From Mesodorylaimus sp. YZB2_4 (taxonomy: Eukaryota > Nematoda > Enoplea > Dorylaimida > Dorylaimidae), in the NCBI GenBank assembly GCA_030248295.1, contig JASANH010000606.1, positions 124,001 through 188,000 on the forward strand: a DNA stretch of 64,000 nucleotides, in the 5' to 3' direction. Every line of letters begins with the position of its first letter. The first letter of the stretch is position 1. The notes beneath the pieces are model-generated. The model ran no database searches. It was not told the origin of the DNA and saw nothing but the letters and a program-made list of their open reading frames with translations. Below are positions 40,940 through 53,005 of the stretch, piece after piece. The position numbers and the translations under genes were made by a program.

Positions 40940-43037
40940 GCTTGCTCTACCAGCTGACGTTTACGAAACAAGGGGTGCAGCAACCAACGGTCAGTGCCAA
41001 GCAGAAGAGCCAAGCGATGGCGCTTGCAGCAGGCAACGCGAGCTCAATGCGGTGGGCGGGCGAACATTCAAATGTGTTCGAGGAAAGGACATGGGCACAC
41101 CAACCATACAACGGACTGTACTCGCAATCAGTGATGCCATACATTTGACATCTGCTGAGCTAGAAGATATAACGAGTTTAGGACAGGCCAGGCAAAGCAT
41201 GTACCGTATCGCAAATAATTTGAGCAGCTGTCGGCACCATCCGGAAACTGAATGGCAAGGGGCGAGAATGCACCCAATTAGTACAGGCATGTTATGTTAG
41301 ATTTTTTCTAACCAGATTGCTCTAACCTGCACCGCTGAGTCATTGCAGGGTTGTGAGGCAGCGCACAACACGCGCACGCAGATGGCGCCAGCCGTACAGA
41401 GCTGGAGAGGTATACCCAAAAGATGGATTACGGGACACGTGCGCAGTAGGTCTTGGTGCATCAAGCATAGCTGCACTACTTACCGGCTCATATGACGACC
41501 GTAGTCCTGTAGAGAAGAGGAGTCTTATATCCAGTGGCGCTTATAGACAACTCTGCCCGCCATCACGTAAACCAAGAAGTCACCACGACGCCCTCAGCTT
41601 CAGATCTCGAATGGACTGTTATTGCGCACTCTACAACTAGCACAACCGCGAGCCGCTTGACAGGGCCCTGTTTTAGGGTCTGATTTTGATATCTTTATTA
41701 CCACCGTCTTAGGGCCCTTCATAGATCACTGTACACACAATCGCAACTTTGAATGCTAGAACTCGAACAGCCAGGAGCACATCAAGTGTTTTTGGTTGCG
41801 CAAATCACGAGGTCTAACAATTCTAGTACCCATAACTCTGTGCCATTGTCTGGCTTTCACAACACACGTGTAAACATTGGAATGTGCAATTGTAATCTTA
41901 GCTAGTCGCAAGAGAATGAATCTGTACTGTAGCATAGGCAGTGAACCTTGCACTCTCTGGGGCCAACAAAACATATGCTATTCCAATTCTGTGACTCACC
42001 AGAGACCCTAGGAGGTCCTGCTTTCCAAATTCTTAGTGAGATGGACTTGCCAGTCAGAATGAGGTTTCTAAACACCAGTATTTTCCAACAGTCTGAGAAC
42101 GGAGATGGAATTTAGATGGCACGTCTGACTCACCTTAGTCTGGGAGCAATGAGCAATTCGACTGGCACAATATGGCCTGACGCACTTCAGTCTTCCTGCA
42201 TGGCTGGGGAATTAGCAGCTCTTGCCCAATCTTTAGATGGAGCCAGGGCATATTCCATTCCAGCTCATTGAAAGACCGGCCTCTCTCAGAGCTAAAACAT
42301 GAAGGATATTCTAACATGCTAATGCACCGTACAGTGTCTACATATGGGTACGGTCAATGGTAACCACCGCTAACTATGTATAGTAATAGGCAGACATACC
42401 CGCAGCACTTTGCTTACCGCGCCGCACTGCTAGTCATGCGGTGGTGGTCTTGAGTTACTGCACTTGGAGGTTGGCAAATATGGCGAAAGAGAGAAATTTG
42501 TACCTGAGCATCAATTGATCAGTATGGATCGATATTGATCGATGTTGCTCTGATTCTGACTGAGCGCATTGGGTCGTTTTTACTGGCTGCACTTGACGAT
42601 TCAAAGCAAGAAGTATCCAAGGCACCTGCATATGAAGACAGGGCCCATTCCTTTCCACCCTGTCTTACTGCAGCGATTCATATGATAAACTGCTTTCGGC
42701 TCACTCACTGCCAGTCAGCGCCAGACCATATAGTGCTAATGTCAGAATTGTGCTGGCCTTCAGAGCTGGCCTGTTCCACGTCTGGCCCTTCCCTGTCGAC
42801 GGTTAAGCATGACCAGGCGACCCTACACGTGACGAATGAACACTACCTTTTAACAGTCTGAACTACGTTTACACCAACAACGCCCCTGTGAAATTTGAAG
42901 CCTGTTGTAAGTCCACTGACGAATTTCGAAACTGATACCGCGCTGACGAAGAATATGAGCTTTTAGGACTGCCACGATCAGTTACCCTCGGTGCAAGTCC
43001 CCGATCGTCTGCTCGCTCCGAAACAGCCGTACAGTAA
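40940..43037. other. intergenic between ferroportin and phospholipase A2
   Basis: About 2.1 kb between divergent genes, so both promoters lie here. Composition is balanced. Open frames are short and unsupported. GATCGAT-type words cluster at 42518-42545. No gene, RNA or clear repeat seen. Confidence 0.55.
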
Positions 43038-43534
43038 ATGCCAAAAATGTCTGTGGCTACCTCGTTATCTCTGCCGTTGCTCCTTGCGGCCTTTTTCTTG
43101 CCGTCCTGCTCACTAGCCTCAGTGTTTGGAGATCATTCAAGTGAGGGCTGTGGTCTGCCCAGCTACCCACTTGGCTCTCACGTCACTTCTGTCTTTCCAG
43201 GACACCGCAGGGTGGTTGGTCTGTACGATTTCTGTGAAATGATCACCTGCGCCGCCTCCCGCAATTGCCTCGATTTTAATAACTACGGTTGTTTCTGCGG
43301 TATCCTCGGCCATGGCAAACCGGTGGATGGGATCGATTCGTAAGATCATACGTCGTTGCGTCATGAAAATCGGACATAGTATAAAGTGCTGCGCCCACAT
43401 TACCAATTTCAGGTGCTGTCGTGCTCACGACCTGTGCTACAGATTGGTCAGGAAGCACGAAGGGTGCAGACCAGTATGGACCTCGTACAGCTGGCAATGC
43501 GGTGCCAATAACACACTGACGTGCAACCAGAGAA
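43038..43534 (+). CDS. secreted phospholipase A2-like, 3' end unresolved
   Basis: A signal peptide (PLLLAAFFLPSC) starts the protein at 43038 or the second Met at 43047. Exons 43038-43140, 43201-43339 and 43413-43534 join in phase. They encode the core of a group I/II-type sPLA2, which cuts the sn-2 acyl bond in a calcium-dependent way: VGLYDFCEMI, the calcium loop YGCFCGILGHG, and the active site SCCRAHDLCY with His48-Asp49. YSWQCGANNTLTC matches the later beta-wing. In the loop, the usual Gly at position 32 is Leu. A strong donor (gtaagt) follows 43534, but I cannot find the exon with the usual CxCD and AAxCF. Reading straight on gives CLSSACWSLSANIAATMF, which resembles that segment without Asp99, and stays open to 44124. 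Either a real exon is missed or the enzyme is altered. The intron 43141-43200 is in frame and stop-free. Confidence 0.75.
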
Positions 43535-44523
43535 GTAAGTCAACCATGGCTTACCTGTGCCTAAGCAGCGCGTGTTGGTCCCTGTCGGCCAATATCGCTG
43601 CGACCATGTTCAGTGACCCCTTAGTTACAAGCTGCCACTGCACTGATCTCGTTCAGGGAACGACTGGTGCGCAAATGCCATCTGCCAATGCGATCGATTG
43701 GCTGCAGAATGTTTTTCACGCCAGCAATATCCCCTCGATGGAAAACCGCCGTGTCCGAATGACTGGAGCACAAGAGGCTGATCGTGGATTCAATGATGTT
43801 GTCGCTTTGAATATGATGACCAGCAGAGATATACGAGGGAAAACTAGGGCGTCTTTATTCACGCGGCTCGTCTGTTGCATAGCGAAGCCACACAAATTGC
43901 TTTGTTTTTGGTATCGGTTTTTGATTGCGGACTCGAGGACCCACATGTTGAGACAGACAGTGTGCCATCTGAATGTGCAGAAAGCACTCCCGACTCATCT
44001 CCCCGCAGGACACGACATTGCGCCCTTGCTTATATCTCACGACCGGCTTTTCATGAATCAACTTCTTTCTTGCAAATGCACACATGCCACGCGGCTCGCC
44101 GTCCGTATGGTATACGACAAGTGATGTTGCCTGACTGTGAGTCATTCCTCCTGCTTTCAGCCATCACGTAGTTCTGAATTTTCAGTGGGTGATAAATAAT
44201 GACGATCTTGGCTCCGCTGTCACTCGTTGAAATTCCGCCCAGTGTAAAGTATGTACTGGGATGACGAAAGGCCTAATGAACTCAATAAGGTCGGCTGATT
44301 TGAGGGTGGTGACCGTGGCAAGGGGATGCTTAGGCAGCGGCTATTTGTAGTCTCGAATCCCACATCACTGCGTTGCTTTACAGTTTTTGTACAGCCGCGC
44401 AGACAGTGTTCGTCAGGTTCAGTTTTCCCTGCGGCTTCTCGAAGCAAAGCTGCGTTGCGACGAAATTTCTATTTCGGAGTGTCTATTAATAATTTGATCT
44501 CACGTTCGATTTCCACGACGACC

Positions 44524-45849
44524 ATGAACTCGAATGCCGACAACGAGAATTTGAAATTGGGTTTGGTAGAAACATTCTTGAATTTAGAAAAATTGGATAA
44601 ACATTTATACAGGTAGGTCTGAGCTAAAATGTGCACCCAACCCAAAATGTGCCTTTTTGCCCCTTTGAGTTTTTGTTTTTGCATTGTTTAGTAAACCCTT
44701 GGATAAGTTTTTCCTTTCTGTATCTACAACTTGGTCGTGGTTTTCAGGAGTACTCATTTGATGCCGGGTCTGCCGACGAGTCAGCGCGTTTACGGGGGTC
44801 AGGTTATTGGGCAGTCGTTGGTCGCTGCTGGGAAGACGGTGCCGCCCGAATACCATGTTCATAGTTTGCATTGCTATTTTATCAAAGCTGGTAAGTCAGT
44901 GAATGAGACCCGATCAATTCGAACAGGATTTCGTTCATTTTAGGCGATAAGAACGTACCAATAGTTTATCACATCGATCCTGTTCGAGACGGTCGAAGTT
45001 TCGCTACTCGTTTCATCAAGGCCGTTCAAGATGGCGAGGCCATATTTTCGTGCCAAGTCTCATTTCACAAGGTGAGGACCGAGGCTCTGAATTCTTGGGC
45101 CCTGTTAATTTTGCTTCTCTCAGGAGGAAGCAACTTCGATCGAGCATCAGATGCCCATGCCTGTGGTGCCAAAACCAGAGGAACTGAAAGATGCTTACGT
45201 AATTCTAAAAGAAGCTTGCGAGTAAGATTTTTGGAGAGCCCTCTTTGTTGATTGCTAATGCCTTTATTTTCCGTTTTATTTAGGCGCTCGGATTTGAGCG
45301 AAGATAGGCGTCGATTGTTGAAAGAGCGTCTGCGCCAACTGCCAACAACTTTCGATTTACGACCGACCGATGCAGGGGCATTTCTTCGTTTGAAGACGGC
45401 CAAACCGCACTATTTTTTGTGGGTGAAATCGAAAGGGCCCGTTGGTAAGAAATGAAGTGAGCACGCAGAGCAGCAATTGATCGGGAGATGTTTCAGGGGA
45501 TGAAATTCGTTTGCATCACTGTGTGGCTGCATTTATTTCCGATTCGAGCATGGTCGGCACTGCTTTGCTTCCTCACCTTGCTGCTGGATTTCGGCTGGGA
45601 ATGGCGGTGAGCTTAGATCATTCCATGTGGTTCCATCGGTACAACTTCAACATCGAGGACTGGATGTTGTACGAAACGGAGAGCACGATTGCTGGTGAGG
45701 TATTTCTTTCAGAAGTGTCAGCTTCGGATTGGAAATATTCCTCGGTTTTAGTGGGTTGTCGCGCTTTCATTCACGGGCGCTTGTGGACGACTGACGGTGT
45801 TCTGGTCTTATCGACTGCTCAAGAGGCTCTGATCCGCGCCAAAATGTAA
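44524..45849 (+). CDS. ACOT8: acyl-CoA thioesterase 8, peroxisomal
   Basis: Hydrolyses acyl-CoAs to free acid and CoA, normally in peroxisomes. Seven exons (44524-44612, 44748-44890, 44944-45071, 45124-45221, 45284-45444, 45497-45694, 45752-45849) give 304 residues with two hot-dog domains. Matches: VYGGQVIGQSLVAAGKTV, HSLHCYFIKAGD, HQMPMPVVPKPEEL, LHHCVAAFISDSSMVGTALLPH, VSLDHSMWFHR (catalytic Asp) and GRLWTTDGVLVLSTAQEALIR (catalytic Gln). It ends in Ala-Lys-Met, which fits the peroxisomal targeting consensus [SAC]-[KRH]-[LM]; the mammalian protein ends SKL. The last intron (45695-45751, 57 nt) is in frame and stop-free, so skipping the splice would insert 19 residues next to the active site; the spliced form aligns with the family. 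An upstream Met-containing frame extends to about 44326 and might add a leader, but ATG 44524 fits the family length. Confidence 0.93.
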
Positions 45850-46606
45850 ACATTTCGCTCGTGTCTTTTCCACTATTTTGCAAACTATAAGTGCAGGTCA
45901 CGCATGACACTTATTTTATGTACAACTTTGCACTTTGGTGTCTTCTAGACCTGACGGTTCTTCAAAGTCTCCCAGTGCTACCAACGCCGCCGGCTAAATC
46001 TGTCTGATATATTTCTTATTTATCCAGAGCTGTCGATTACTAGACTTTTGGCGGTAACTGAGAATAATTTTTGGATCATGTAACTAATGACGTATGCTAA
46101 AATTAGGTAAGCATTTTTGTCCTCGTCATCATGATCGTTGTTTGTTTTGCATTACGCAAATTTTTATGCACCTTCTCGGCTCGGTTGTCGTTGTGGATTA
46201 CGTAAAATATGTCGGTGCTGTTTTGTTCGTCCCCGTTGCATCCACCGCCCGAATGGTGCGCAGAAAAGTTGTACGATGGCAACGAAGGCTTAAATATGTT
46301 TGAATTTCGCGCGTTTAAGCTGCTTACCTCAAAATTGGCATTTGCGTCATGCGGCTGTTTCGTTTTATTTGCGTTGGATGGATGTTTTGTTCGGTTCAGT
46401 TTATCTCGCAGGGAGGATCTAAGCTATAAAAGACCGTTTTTTCAATGATGGCTCATTCTCTTGTTGTTTCGCTTCTGCTAGGCTCGGTGACTTTCGCTCT
46501 AGTCTAGTACGAAATATACCTTGGGAGACTGAAGAGGTAATGTAAAGCGTTGTTGTGGGATCGGCCAGTATTCTCTTCTCTCTTCTGGTTTAGATAAGCT
46601 AGTGCC
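45850..46606. other. intergenic with zinc-finger gene promoter
   Basis: About 760 nt, T-rich on the plus strand, between two co-directional genes. The upstream part is probably the ACOT8 3' UTR. A TATA box lies at 46424. No other feature seen. Confidence 0.55.
46424..46433 (+). promoter_or_regulatory. TATA box, likely zinc-finger gene promoter
   Basis: CTATAAAAGA, a near-consensus TATA element, 183 nt upstream of the zinc-finger start codon. The following 150 nt contain no in-frame ATG before 46607. Confidence 0.5.
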
Positions 46607-49339
46607 ATGGCTGGGAAGAAAAAATACAAATCGAAGGACAATGCCCACGTGTGCCATCAATGCGGGAAGTCGTTTCCATTTAATTCAACGCTTCGATATC
46701 ACGAAAGAATTCATAATGGCCAGAAACCTTATCATTGTCAATACTGTGACAAATCGTTCGCTCAGAAATCAACGCAGACTGTCCACGAAAGACGACATAC
46801 GGGGGATCGACCTTACCAGTGTTCCTATTGCGATAAAGCATTCGCCTCTCAGGTAATTGCTCGAAGAGATGTTTAGAAATCAAATGCGGGTGTTAGGACT
46901 AAAAGGCGCTTTTATTATGGATTACGCGGGATTCACTTTGTTCTTCCGATAAGTCTAAATAAGCTGTGGCTGCATACTGCTTTTGAGAACGAAATTTTGT
47001 GGTAGAGATTCCTGATGGTCTGCCTTTCAGGGGAATATGAAAATCCATGAGCGTCAGCATACGGGATACAAGCCATACGTCTGTTCTACGTGTCAAAAGC
47101 ATTTTGCGACAGTTGGCGGCCTTCGAACACACGAAGCGACACATGATGCCAGGGCTAGGAATGGCGGAAGAACTCACCAGTACGCTTGTGACCTATGCGA
47201 CAAAGTTTACGCCCACCGAGCTTCGCTGTACGTGCATAAAAAGCAACGGCATTCTTCAACAACGTCGTCCGCCTCACTCAACGATTTGCCCTTGGATAGC
47301 AATGACGAGCCGAAGAAAAGCTTGATAGTGGACGACGAAGAAAGCAAAAAGAAATTAGCCTGTCAGTACTGCGGAAAACGGTTCGCTTATCGTCATCCGT
47401 TGTTGGCTCATGAACGTACGCATACTGGCGAGCGACCGCATCAGTGCCATTTCTGTCCGAAGGCATTCGCCCAGCAGGCATCATTGGTCATGCATGAACG
47501 GGTTCATACTGGCGAACGACGATATCGATGCGACGTTTGCGATAAGCGATTCATTCAAGCGGCCGCTTTGCACGCTCATAAACGGACGCACACGGGAGAA
47601 CGGCCTTATCAGTGCAAATTGTGCGAGAAGGCGTTCGCACACGCCACTAGTCTACGCCAGCACCAAACAGTCCACGTTCGCCGTGCAGCGTTGGAACACC
47701 AACGGTCATTCGGGTATGAAAATAACGGAGACCAAGTTGGCGAGCAAGAGTCGGATCCGAATCAGCCGAAGAAACCTCACGTTTGCGGTTGCGGCAAGGA
47801 ATTTGCTTATAGATCACTCTTGGAAGTACATGCTCGAACGCATACGAAACCATTCTGCTGCAGTCATTGCCAACGACATTTCTCGCAGAAAGCTGCATTG
47901 CAGTCGCATGAGCGGACTCATACAGGAGAGCGCCGATCATATCCTTGTCCCATGTGCGGCAAAATACTTTCGTCAGCAAGTGCTTTGCACACCCACAAAA
48001 AGACCCACGGTCCGAGATCGTATCGCTGCCCGTCTTGTCCGAAGACGTTTACCTTACGTACTTATTTGCGTCTTCACATTCGTCAAGTGCACACCAAAAC
48101 GGGCAAGGTCTACTCGTGCTCGTTGTGCAGCAAGGAGTTTTCGTACGCTGGAAGTATCCAAGTCCATATGCGAACACACACGGGCGAGCGGCCGTACGTG
48201 TGCAAATATTGCCCTAAAGCATTCGCCAGCCAGGGAAATCTGCAGTCCCACGAGCGGACGCACACCGGGGTCAGGCCGTATTGCTGCGAAGCGTGCGGTC
48301 GGTGCTTCGCTCAGCGTACTCAACTAACCGTCCACGAAGCCAGCCACGCGAATGAGATGGGCGTGAAAACAAACCAAAGCGTGTCCTCTTCGCAGGAGCA
48401 GTCGTTGCCTGTCTCCCGATCAGCCACCGATTATCCGTGTACAGTGTGCGGCAAGCGATTCGCCTACGCCAGCAGTCTGTGCGTGCATATGAGATTGCAC
48501 ACTGGAGAACGGCCATACGCGTGCCGGTATTGCTCGAAGAGATTTACGAATCAGGGCAACATGCGAGTCCACGAACGGGTGCATACGGGAGAACGGCCTT
48601 ACAAATGCCCCGCTTGCGACAAGCATTACGCTCAGAAAGTCGGTCTTCGAATGCATTTGGGTCAGTGTCAGCAATATTTGGCGGCCAGGGCGGGCGGGGA
48701 CGAGCAGCCTGATGGCGTGGTCAGCTCGGTCAAGGCGCAGAAGAAGCGACGATTGGAGAATCTTCTCCCCAAACTTTACAGTAAGTGCGTTCATGTTGCT
48801 GGTTGGTGGTTTACATTGTAAGGCGGAGGCTTGTCTGGCCTGGCAATCGATCCTCTGGATGGAGCCGCAGCTGAGGGCGTCACCGGCGTGATGTTTCAGC
48901 CACGGACCAGGTGACAGACTCGGTTGGCTGCCCAGGGTTTTACTTACTCCCTCCCTCCAAGACTTGTCACACAAGTTTGATTTATTGTTCAGGCAACGGC
49001 AAGAAAGTTGTGACGATGAGACCAAGACGCTCGGGTGTGCTGGATACGTCGAACTCTCCGAGTCCAGAAAGCCGTAGTGCGTTCCCGACGATGGTACAAG
49101 CAGCGACGACCGCGCCATACCCCAGCCTAAATGCTCAGCTCGAGTGTGAAATCGTCGCGCCCAACCAGCCTTATAGTACTGCATCGACGGATGAGACCCG
49201 AGTCCCAATTTTGTCCAGAGTCCGCCGAGACGAAAACATAGGCAATGATGCCGATGCCCTGTCGTTGTATGCGGCTCAAATGCAAAAGGAATTCGAGACG
49301 TGTTTGCTGTCTTTGAATTGCGATGGAGATCAGGCGTGA
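46607..49339 (+). CDS. C2H2 zinc-finger protein with 19 fingers
   Basis: A nuclear DNA-binding protein of 780 residues from exons 46607-46852, 47031-48780 and 48993-49339, all in phase. Fingers run nearly without gaps from about residue 16 to 655, most joined by TGERP-type linkers. The first intron cuts finger 3 between its cysteine and histidine halves. Finger 10 has Cys-Gly-Cys in place of Cys-x2-Cys, and finger 19 ends in Cys instead of His. Longer spacers occur after finger 5 (acidic, Ser/Asp/Glu-rich), after finger 9 and after finger 16. The C-terminal exon is disordered-looking with Ser/Pro/Thr, then a short acidic helix near the end ([17 protein letters not shown]). No KRAB, BTB, SCAN or ZAD domain is visible. 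I cannot assign an orthologue; the many fingers resemble animal ZNF expansions. Confidence 0.93.
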
Positions 49340-49384
49340 GAGGGGGGCATTGGTTGTAAGTGGAGATGATATTCCTGTTCCACG

Positions 49385-49768
49385 TTATTGCGACTGGCGA
49401 CATGAGCTGGTTTGTTCGACCTTCAGGACATTCCTTTTTTTGAGCCTTGTCTGATAAAATTTGTATTTTTCGAAACTTTGTTTTAGGGAGGCTTTTTTGG
49501 AACGATTCCATATCGGTTTTTCGAGTTTCCATTTGGGTACTTCTCGTTGGACCAGTTTTAGGGCCATAAATTGCTTAGTCTTATGATAATCAGCTTTATT
49601 ATATGTCCACTGTAATAATTGTTCTTGTTGACCATCTCTTTTCGCTTCTAAAGTAAGATGAGCTGTGCGAGTATGTTGCTTTGAGCGTCTTGTGTACTTC
49701 AGTTTGTACGTGATGTTTTCGTTTGGCGAGTTCCTTAGGTGATGTTCGTGCCAACTAGCGGCAAACAT
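49385..49768 (-). CDS. possible small basic protein, unknown
   Basis: An uninterrupted 127-residue frame that converges on the zinc-finger gene with only about 45 nt between stop codons. It is rich in Lys, Arg, Gln and Trp/Tyr, with no signal peptide or membrane segment: YKLKYTRRSKQHTRTAHLTL, LLQWTYNKADYHK, and a Lys-rich C-terminal half. The composition looks more like a small ribosomal or mitochondrial basic protein than noise, but I recognise no family. No splice sites interrupt it. It could also be antisense noise in the 3' UTR of the zinc-finger gene. Confidence 0.35.
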   Translation of the reverse strand: MFAASWHEHHLRNSPNENITYKLKYTRRSKQHTRTAHLTLEAKRDGQQEQLLQWTYNKADYHKTKQFMALKLVQREVPKWKLEKPIWNRSKKASLKQSFEKYKFYQTRLKKRNVLKVEQTSSCRQSQ

Positions 49769-52700
49769 GTTATTATATTTGGTTCATGTTTTTCTAGCTT
49801 ATCGTTGCGAACGTGCGAGTGCAGTCAAAGTTGTGTGTGCACTGGAAGGAAGAAACGTGCCTTAGTGAGAAATACGTAGGCCTGTCACATGCAAATGCGT
49901 TTCAGCTCGGGAGCGTCTGAATGAGAGGAAAGACTTCGAGGGGTCAGAGGGAGCTACTAAGTGATCAGGACGATGTCAAATCGAAAAGTGGAAACCCTGC
50001 GCGGAAAGCTAGGAGGTGTAACCAGGAGTGAGTGGCACCAAAGATGAACAACGACACAAATCCTTGTCTGTCGACATGGCTTGAGTGGGCCACAGTGCAC
50101 TAGCTGATTCCTGTAAAGTAGCGGTGATGATGAGCACCCGAAACCAGCATCCATGGGCAGATACCCCGCCTCCAGGAAGGGATCAGACCAAGTAGGTCTG
50201 ATCGCGTTCAGTTAGCCTGGAAAGTACCTCTGCTGTTCGGAGCTCTTTGTGGCCGAGACTTCAGTCTCTCGCATCTTGTGCGGTGGTTACACACTTGCTG
50301 CAGGTGCCTTTCTGACAATCTCGCATCTGCGCTTGCTGCCCCTTTAATAAAGGCATTCATTATAGGACAGCAGTTTCTTCCCGACGAACGTCGACGAGTT
50401 CAAGCTATGGTGTTAGCTGATAGCTGATATGTCACGCCAAACTGGGTTGGTCGTTGTTCATGGAACATGTAGGTTTGGCAACTCTTCATTAGATAAGACG
50501 GAAATCTGGCACCCAGTTTAGCAAACAAGGGCCCAATTCCAAATTCGTCGATTCATTTGCACCACAACTGCGCATTTACAGTCAGCGGTAGAACCGCAAG
50601 GGAATCATACAGATACCCCAGACACCCTGTGTATGTGCTATATGCCCTAGATACAAAACTGCTGGGATTTTTGTCTGGCGCAGGTATTTCTGTTATGTCC
50701 TGCGGTCCCTGCTCTGCCATCGACTCGGCCAGGTTGAGAAGCCAGGAGTACACCTCTCCACGCTCTTCTCAAGTGCCCTTCAGCACTAATCGTCGCTTTC
50801 TTTTATGCTCTGGGAGCATTTGTTGCAAGTTTGAAATTCGGCGTTTGAAGGTGGCCTTGCCAAAATAGCGCACATTGTTGGGCCAACCTAAGTGTTGTTT
50901 CGAAAATCCAATACGCCTGAACCAGCTGCTGGAACCAGAACAATGTTTCACAACATCAATCTTTTTCATTTCCTAAATATGCCGCAGGGTGATTTAACAA
51001 CTGTCAACTTGTTAACTTTGACAGCACATGACTGCCAACGAACCAGCTTTCGTTTCCTTAGAGCCCCGCTGCCAGCGGAACATGATGCGACTGATGCTGC
51101 TAAGCCCAATGACAAAGTCAGGAAAAACACAAAAACTCGATCAGCAATCGCAAAAGAAATGGATTGCAGGCGACGAGACCGAACATGTGAAATGAGAACA
51201 TGGGTTCCACTAGACAAATGTGCCATAAGTCGTCGCGTATCCTCATTCGTGTCTTTTAAATCCTGTATTCCCTTCCCTACTTTATATGCCCTGGAGGTAA
51301 AGCTGCGAAGTGTTCAGGTGCCTAACTCAGAAGACGTGTTCTGAGCAACCATTTTCTGATTTTCTTTCCATACTTTTACCCCTGCTTATCACTTAAATTG
51401 TAGTCACTCATCAAAATGCCTATGATTAGGGCCTGTATGCCAGTATGGAGGCCCAGTAATTGGAACCAGCCAGAGGATAATGATCATCATCAGATATTCG
51501 CTGTTGACATATTGCAGATTACACTAAGCGCCCTTGGCCTAAGTTTGGTTCAAGCTTAAGGGCCCTTCATTTGGAAAGTAGCCGTGGGTGGTCCCGTACA
51601 GTTCGCTCATGATATTGCTCCAGAGACGACCCTACTGTATGCGGCATCATCATCTCCACTACCAACTGCGATGTAGACATTTTAGCAGCTTATGAACTCC
51701 AGCAGACAAGGTCGCCGATATGCAGTGGACCACAGCTATGATCCCAGGGTGAGAGGCTGCACTCTTCGAAGGCTATCAATTATACCGAGTTACATCATTA
51801 TTCAATCCAGGCTTTTAACTTTTCGTGGACTTAAGAGATTGATGGAGTGGTAATTACTGATTTACTAGGCTGTGAATGCCAGCGGATCGTTTTGTGATGT
51901 CAATTCCTGTAATGTAAGACTCGTTTGCGCACCATCTGACAAGGGAGGATCGACGAACCTTTAAAGGACATATAGTTGACGCGTGCTGCTGGACTCTTTC
52001 AGGTTTAACGTTCCTCTATGGATGTACTCGGATCGTCAGACAGTTAGAGTGTCTCAGTTGCGGGCGTAGGAGTGAATAAAAAGTCTGTAAAACGGGAATT
52101 TTTCCATAAATACTAGCACTTGTTGCAGGGAGAGTTCATATTTGTAAGCAGTACTTCTGTAAGACGCGCCCAACTGCACACTGTGTATCCGTGTACACTT
52201 GGATGACTCCTTTCATTGCGTCTTATAACCCGTTTAGAAAAAGTCTGTTTTCCGCCTGCCTTACCAGATGAGTGTTTCGGTTTCTTTTCGACATACAGAA
52301 ACTGGCATTGCTCAAACACATATTGAAACAGCCGACTTTTTTCACGCCATTTTGTCCCAAGATTTCTTACTGGTATGCGGCAAGTAAATATATGATATGT
52401 GCCCATGTGACAAAGGCGTTTATGATCATCATTGACGCGACTGCGGCTTACCCACAATCTTGCTATCTGTGTCCGTCATTGCTCTTTTCCGTTTGCGACT
52501 CAATACATTTCGAACCAGCAGGTCTTGAAGGTCCTTTGGGAAACCTTATCGCGTCCTTATCCAAATTGCATCCGAGTCCAAGCCTGTTACTTTTCCCCTG
52601 CCGTGCCGAATTTCCATTTCTCAGGTCATTTAAGGATGAGCAGACTGTCTTTCAAAATCCATAAAATTACCAATCAGGAGTGTACACAATTTTGTTCGTT

Positions 52701-53005
52701 GCTTCTCGACCTGGGACACTGAGGGTTTGCTGTATGTCGGAGACATGCAGCACCTAGGCAGCGAAAAAGATCTGCACACGGGCGTGTCAACGTGCGTCCT
52801 AAGATACCATTCATCCTCCTCCGAGCCAAATATGTACAGCGATTCGGTGACTGTCTTTCCGCGGTAAGGCAGGCATTCTTACGAGTAACTGGTTCGTGTT
52901 TTCTTCTTTTGGTGACTCGTTAGGCGAACTCCTAACAAACTGCAGGGCGGTCGTTAGTACATGGAATAATACACTCTGGTGCTCTTTCTTCTTATTAGTG
53001 GAGAA
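49769..53005. other. intergenic between zinc-finger gene and P2X
   Basis: About 3.2 kb of balanced composition. Several frames of 60-150 codons exist on both strands (for example 50557-50868, 50966-51226, 52272-52664) but none has homology I recognise, codon continuity or phased splice sites. TTCTTCTTATTAG just before the P2X start (about 52987-52998) looks like an acceptor, so a 5' leader exon of P2X may lie here. Confidence 0.5.

Noticed and set aside
40940-41100. Iron-responsive element in the ferroportin leader
   Set aside because: The only CAGTG-like word there is on the wrong strand relative to the transcript, and no C-bulged stem surrounds it. A spliced leader further away cannot be excluded.
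48420-49532. 370-codon open frame on the minus strand
   Set aside because: It lies antisense to zinc-finger exons 2 and 3 and their intron, and its sequence is the typical mirror of repeated finger codons.
50557-51226. Set of frames resembling a broken transposase
   Set aside because: No DDE residues in order, no terminal repeats and no recognisable motif; resemblance was only compositional.
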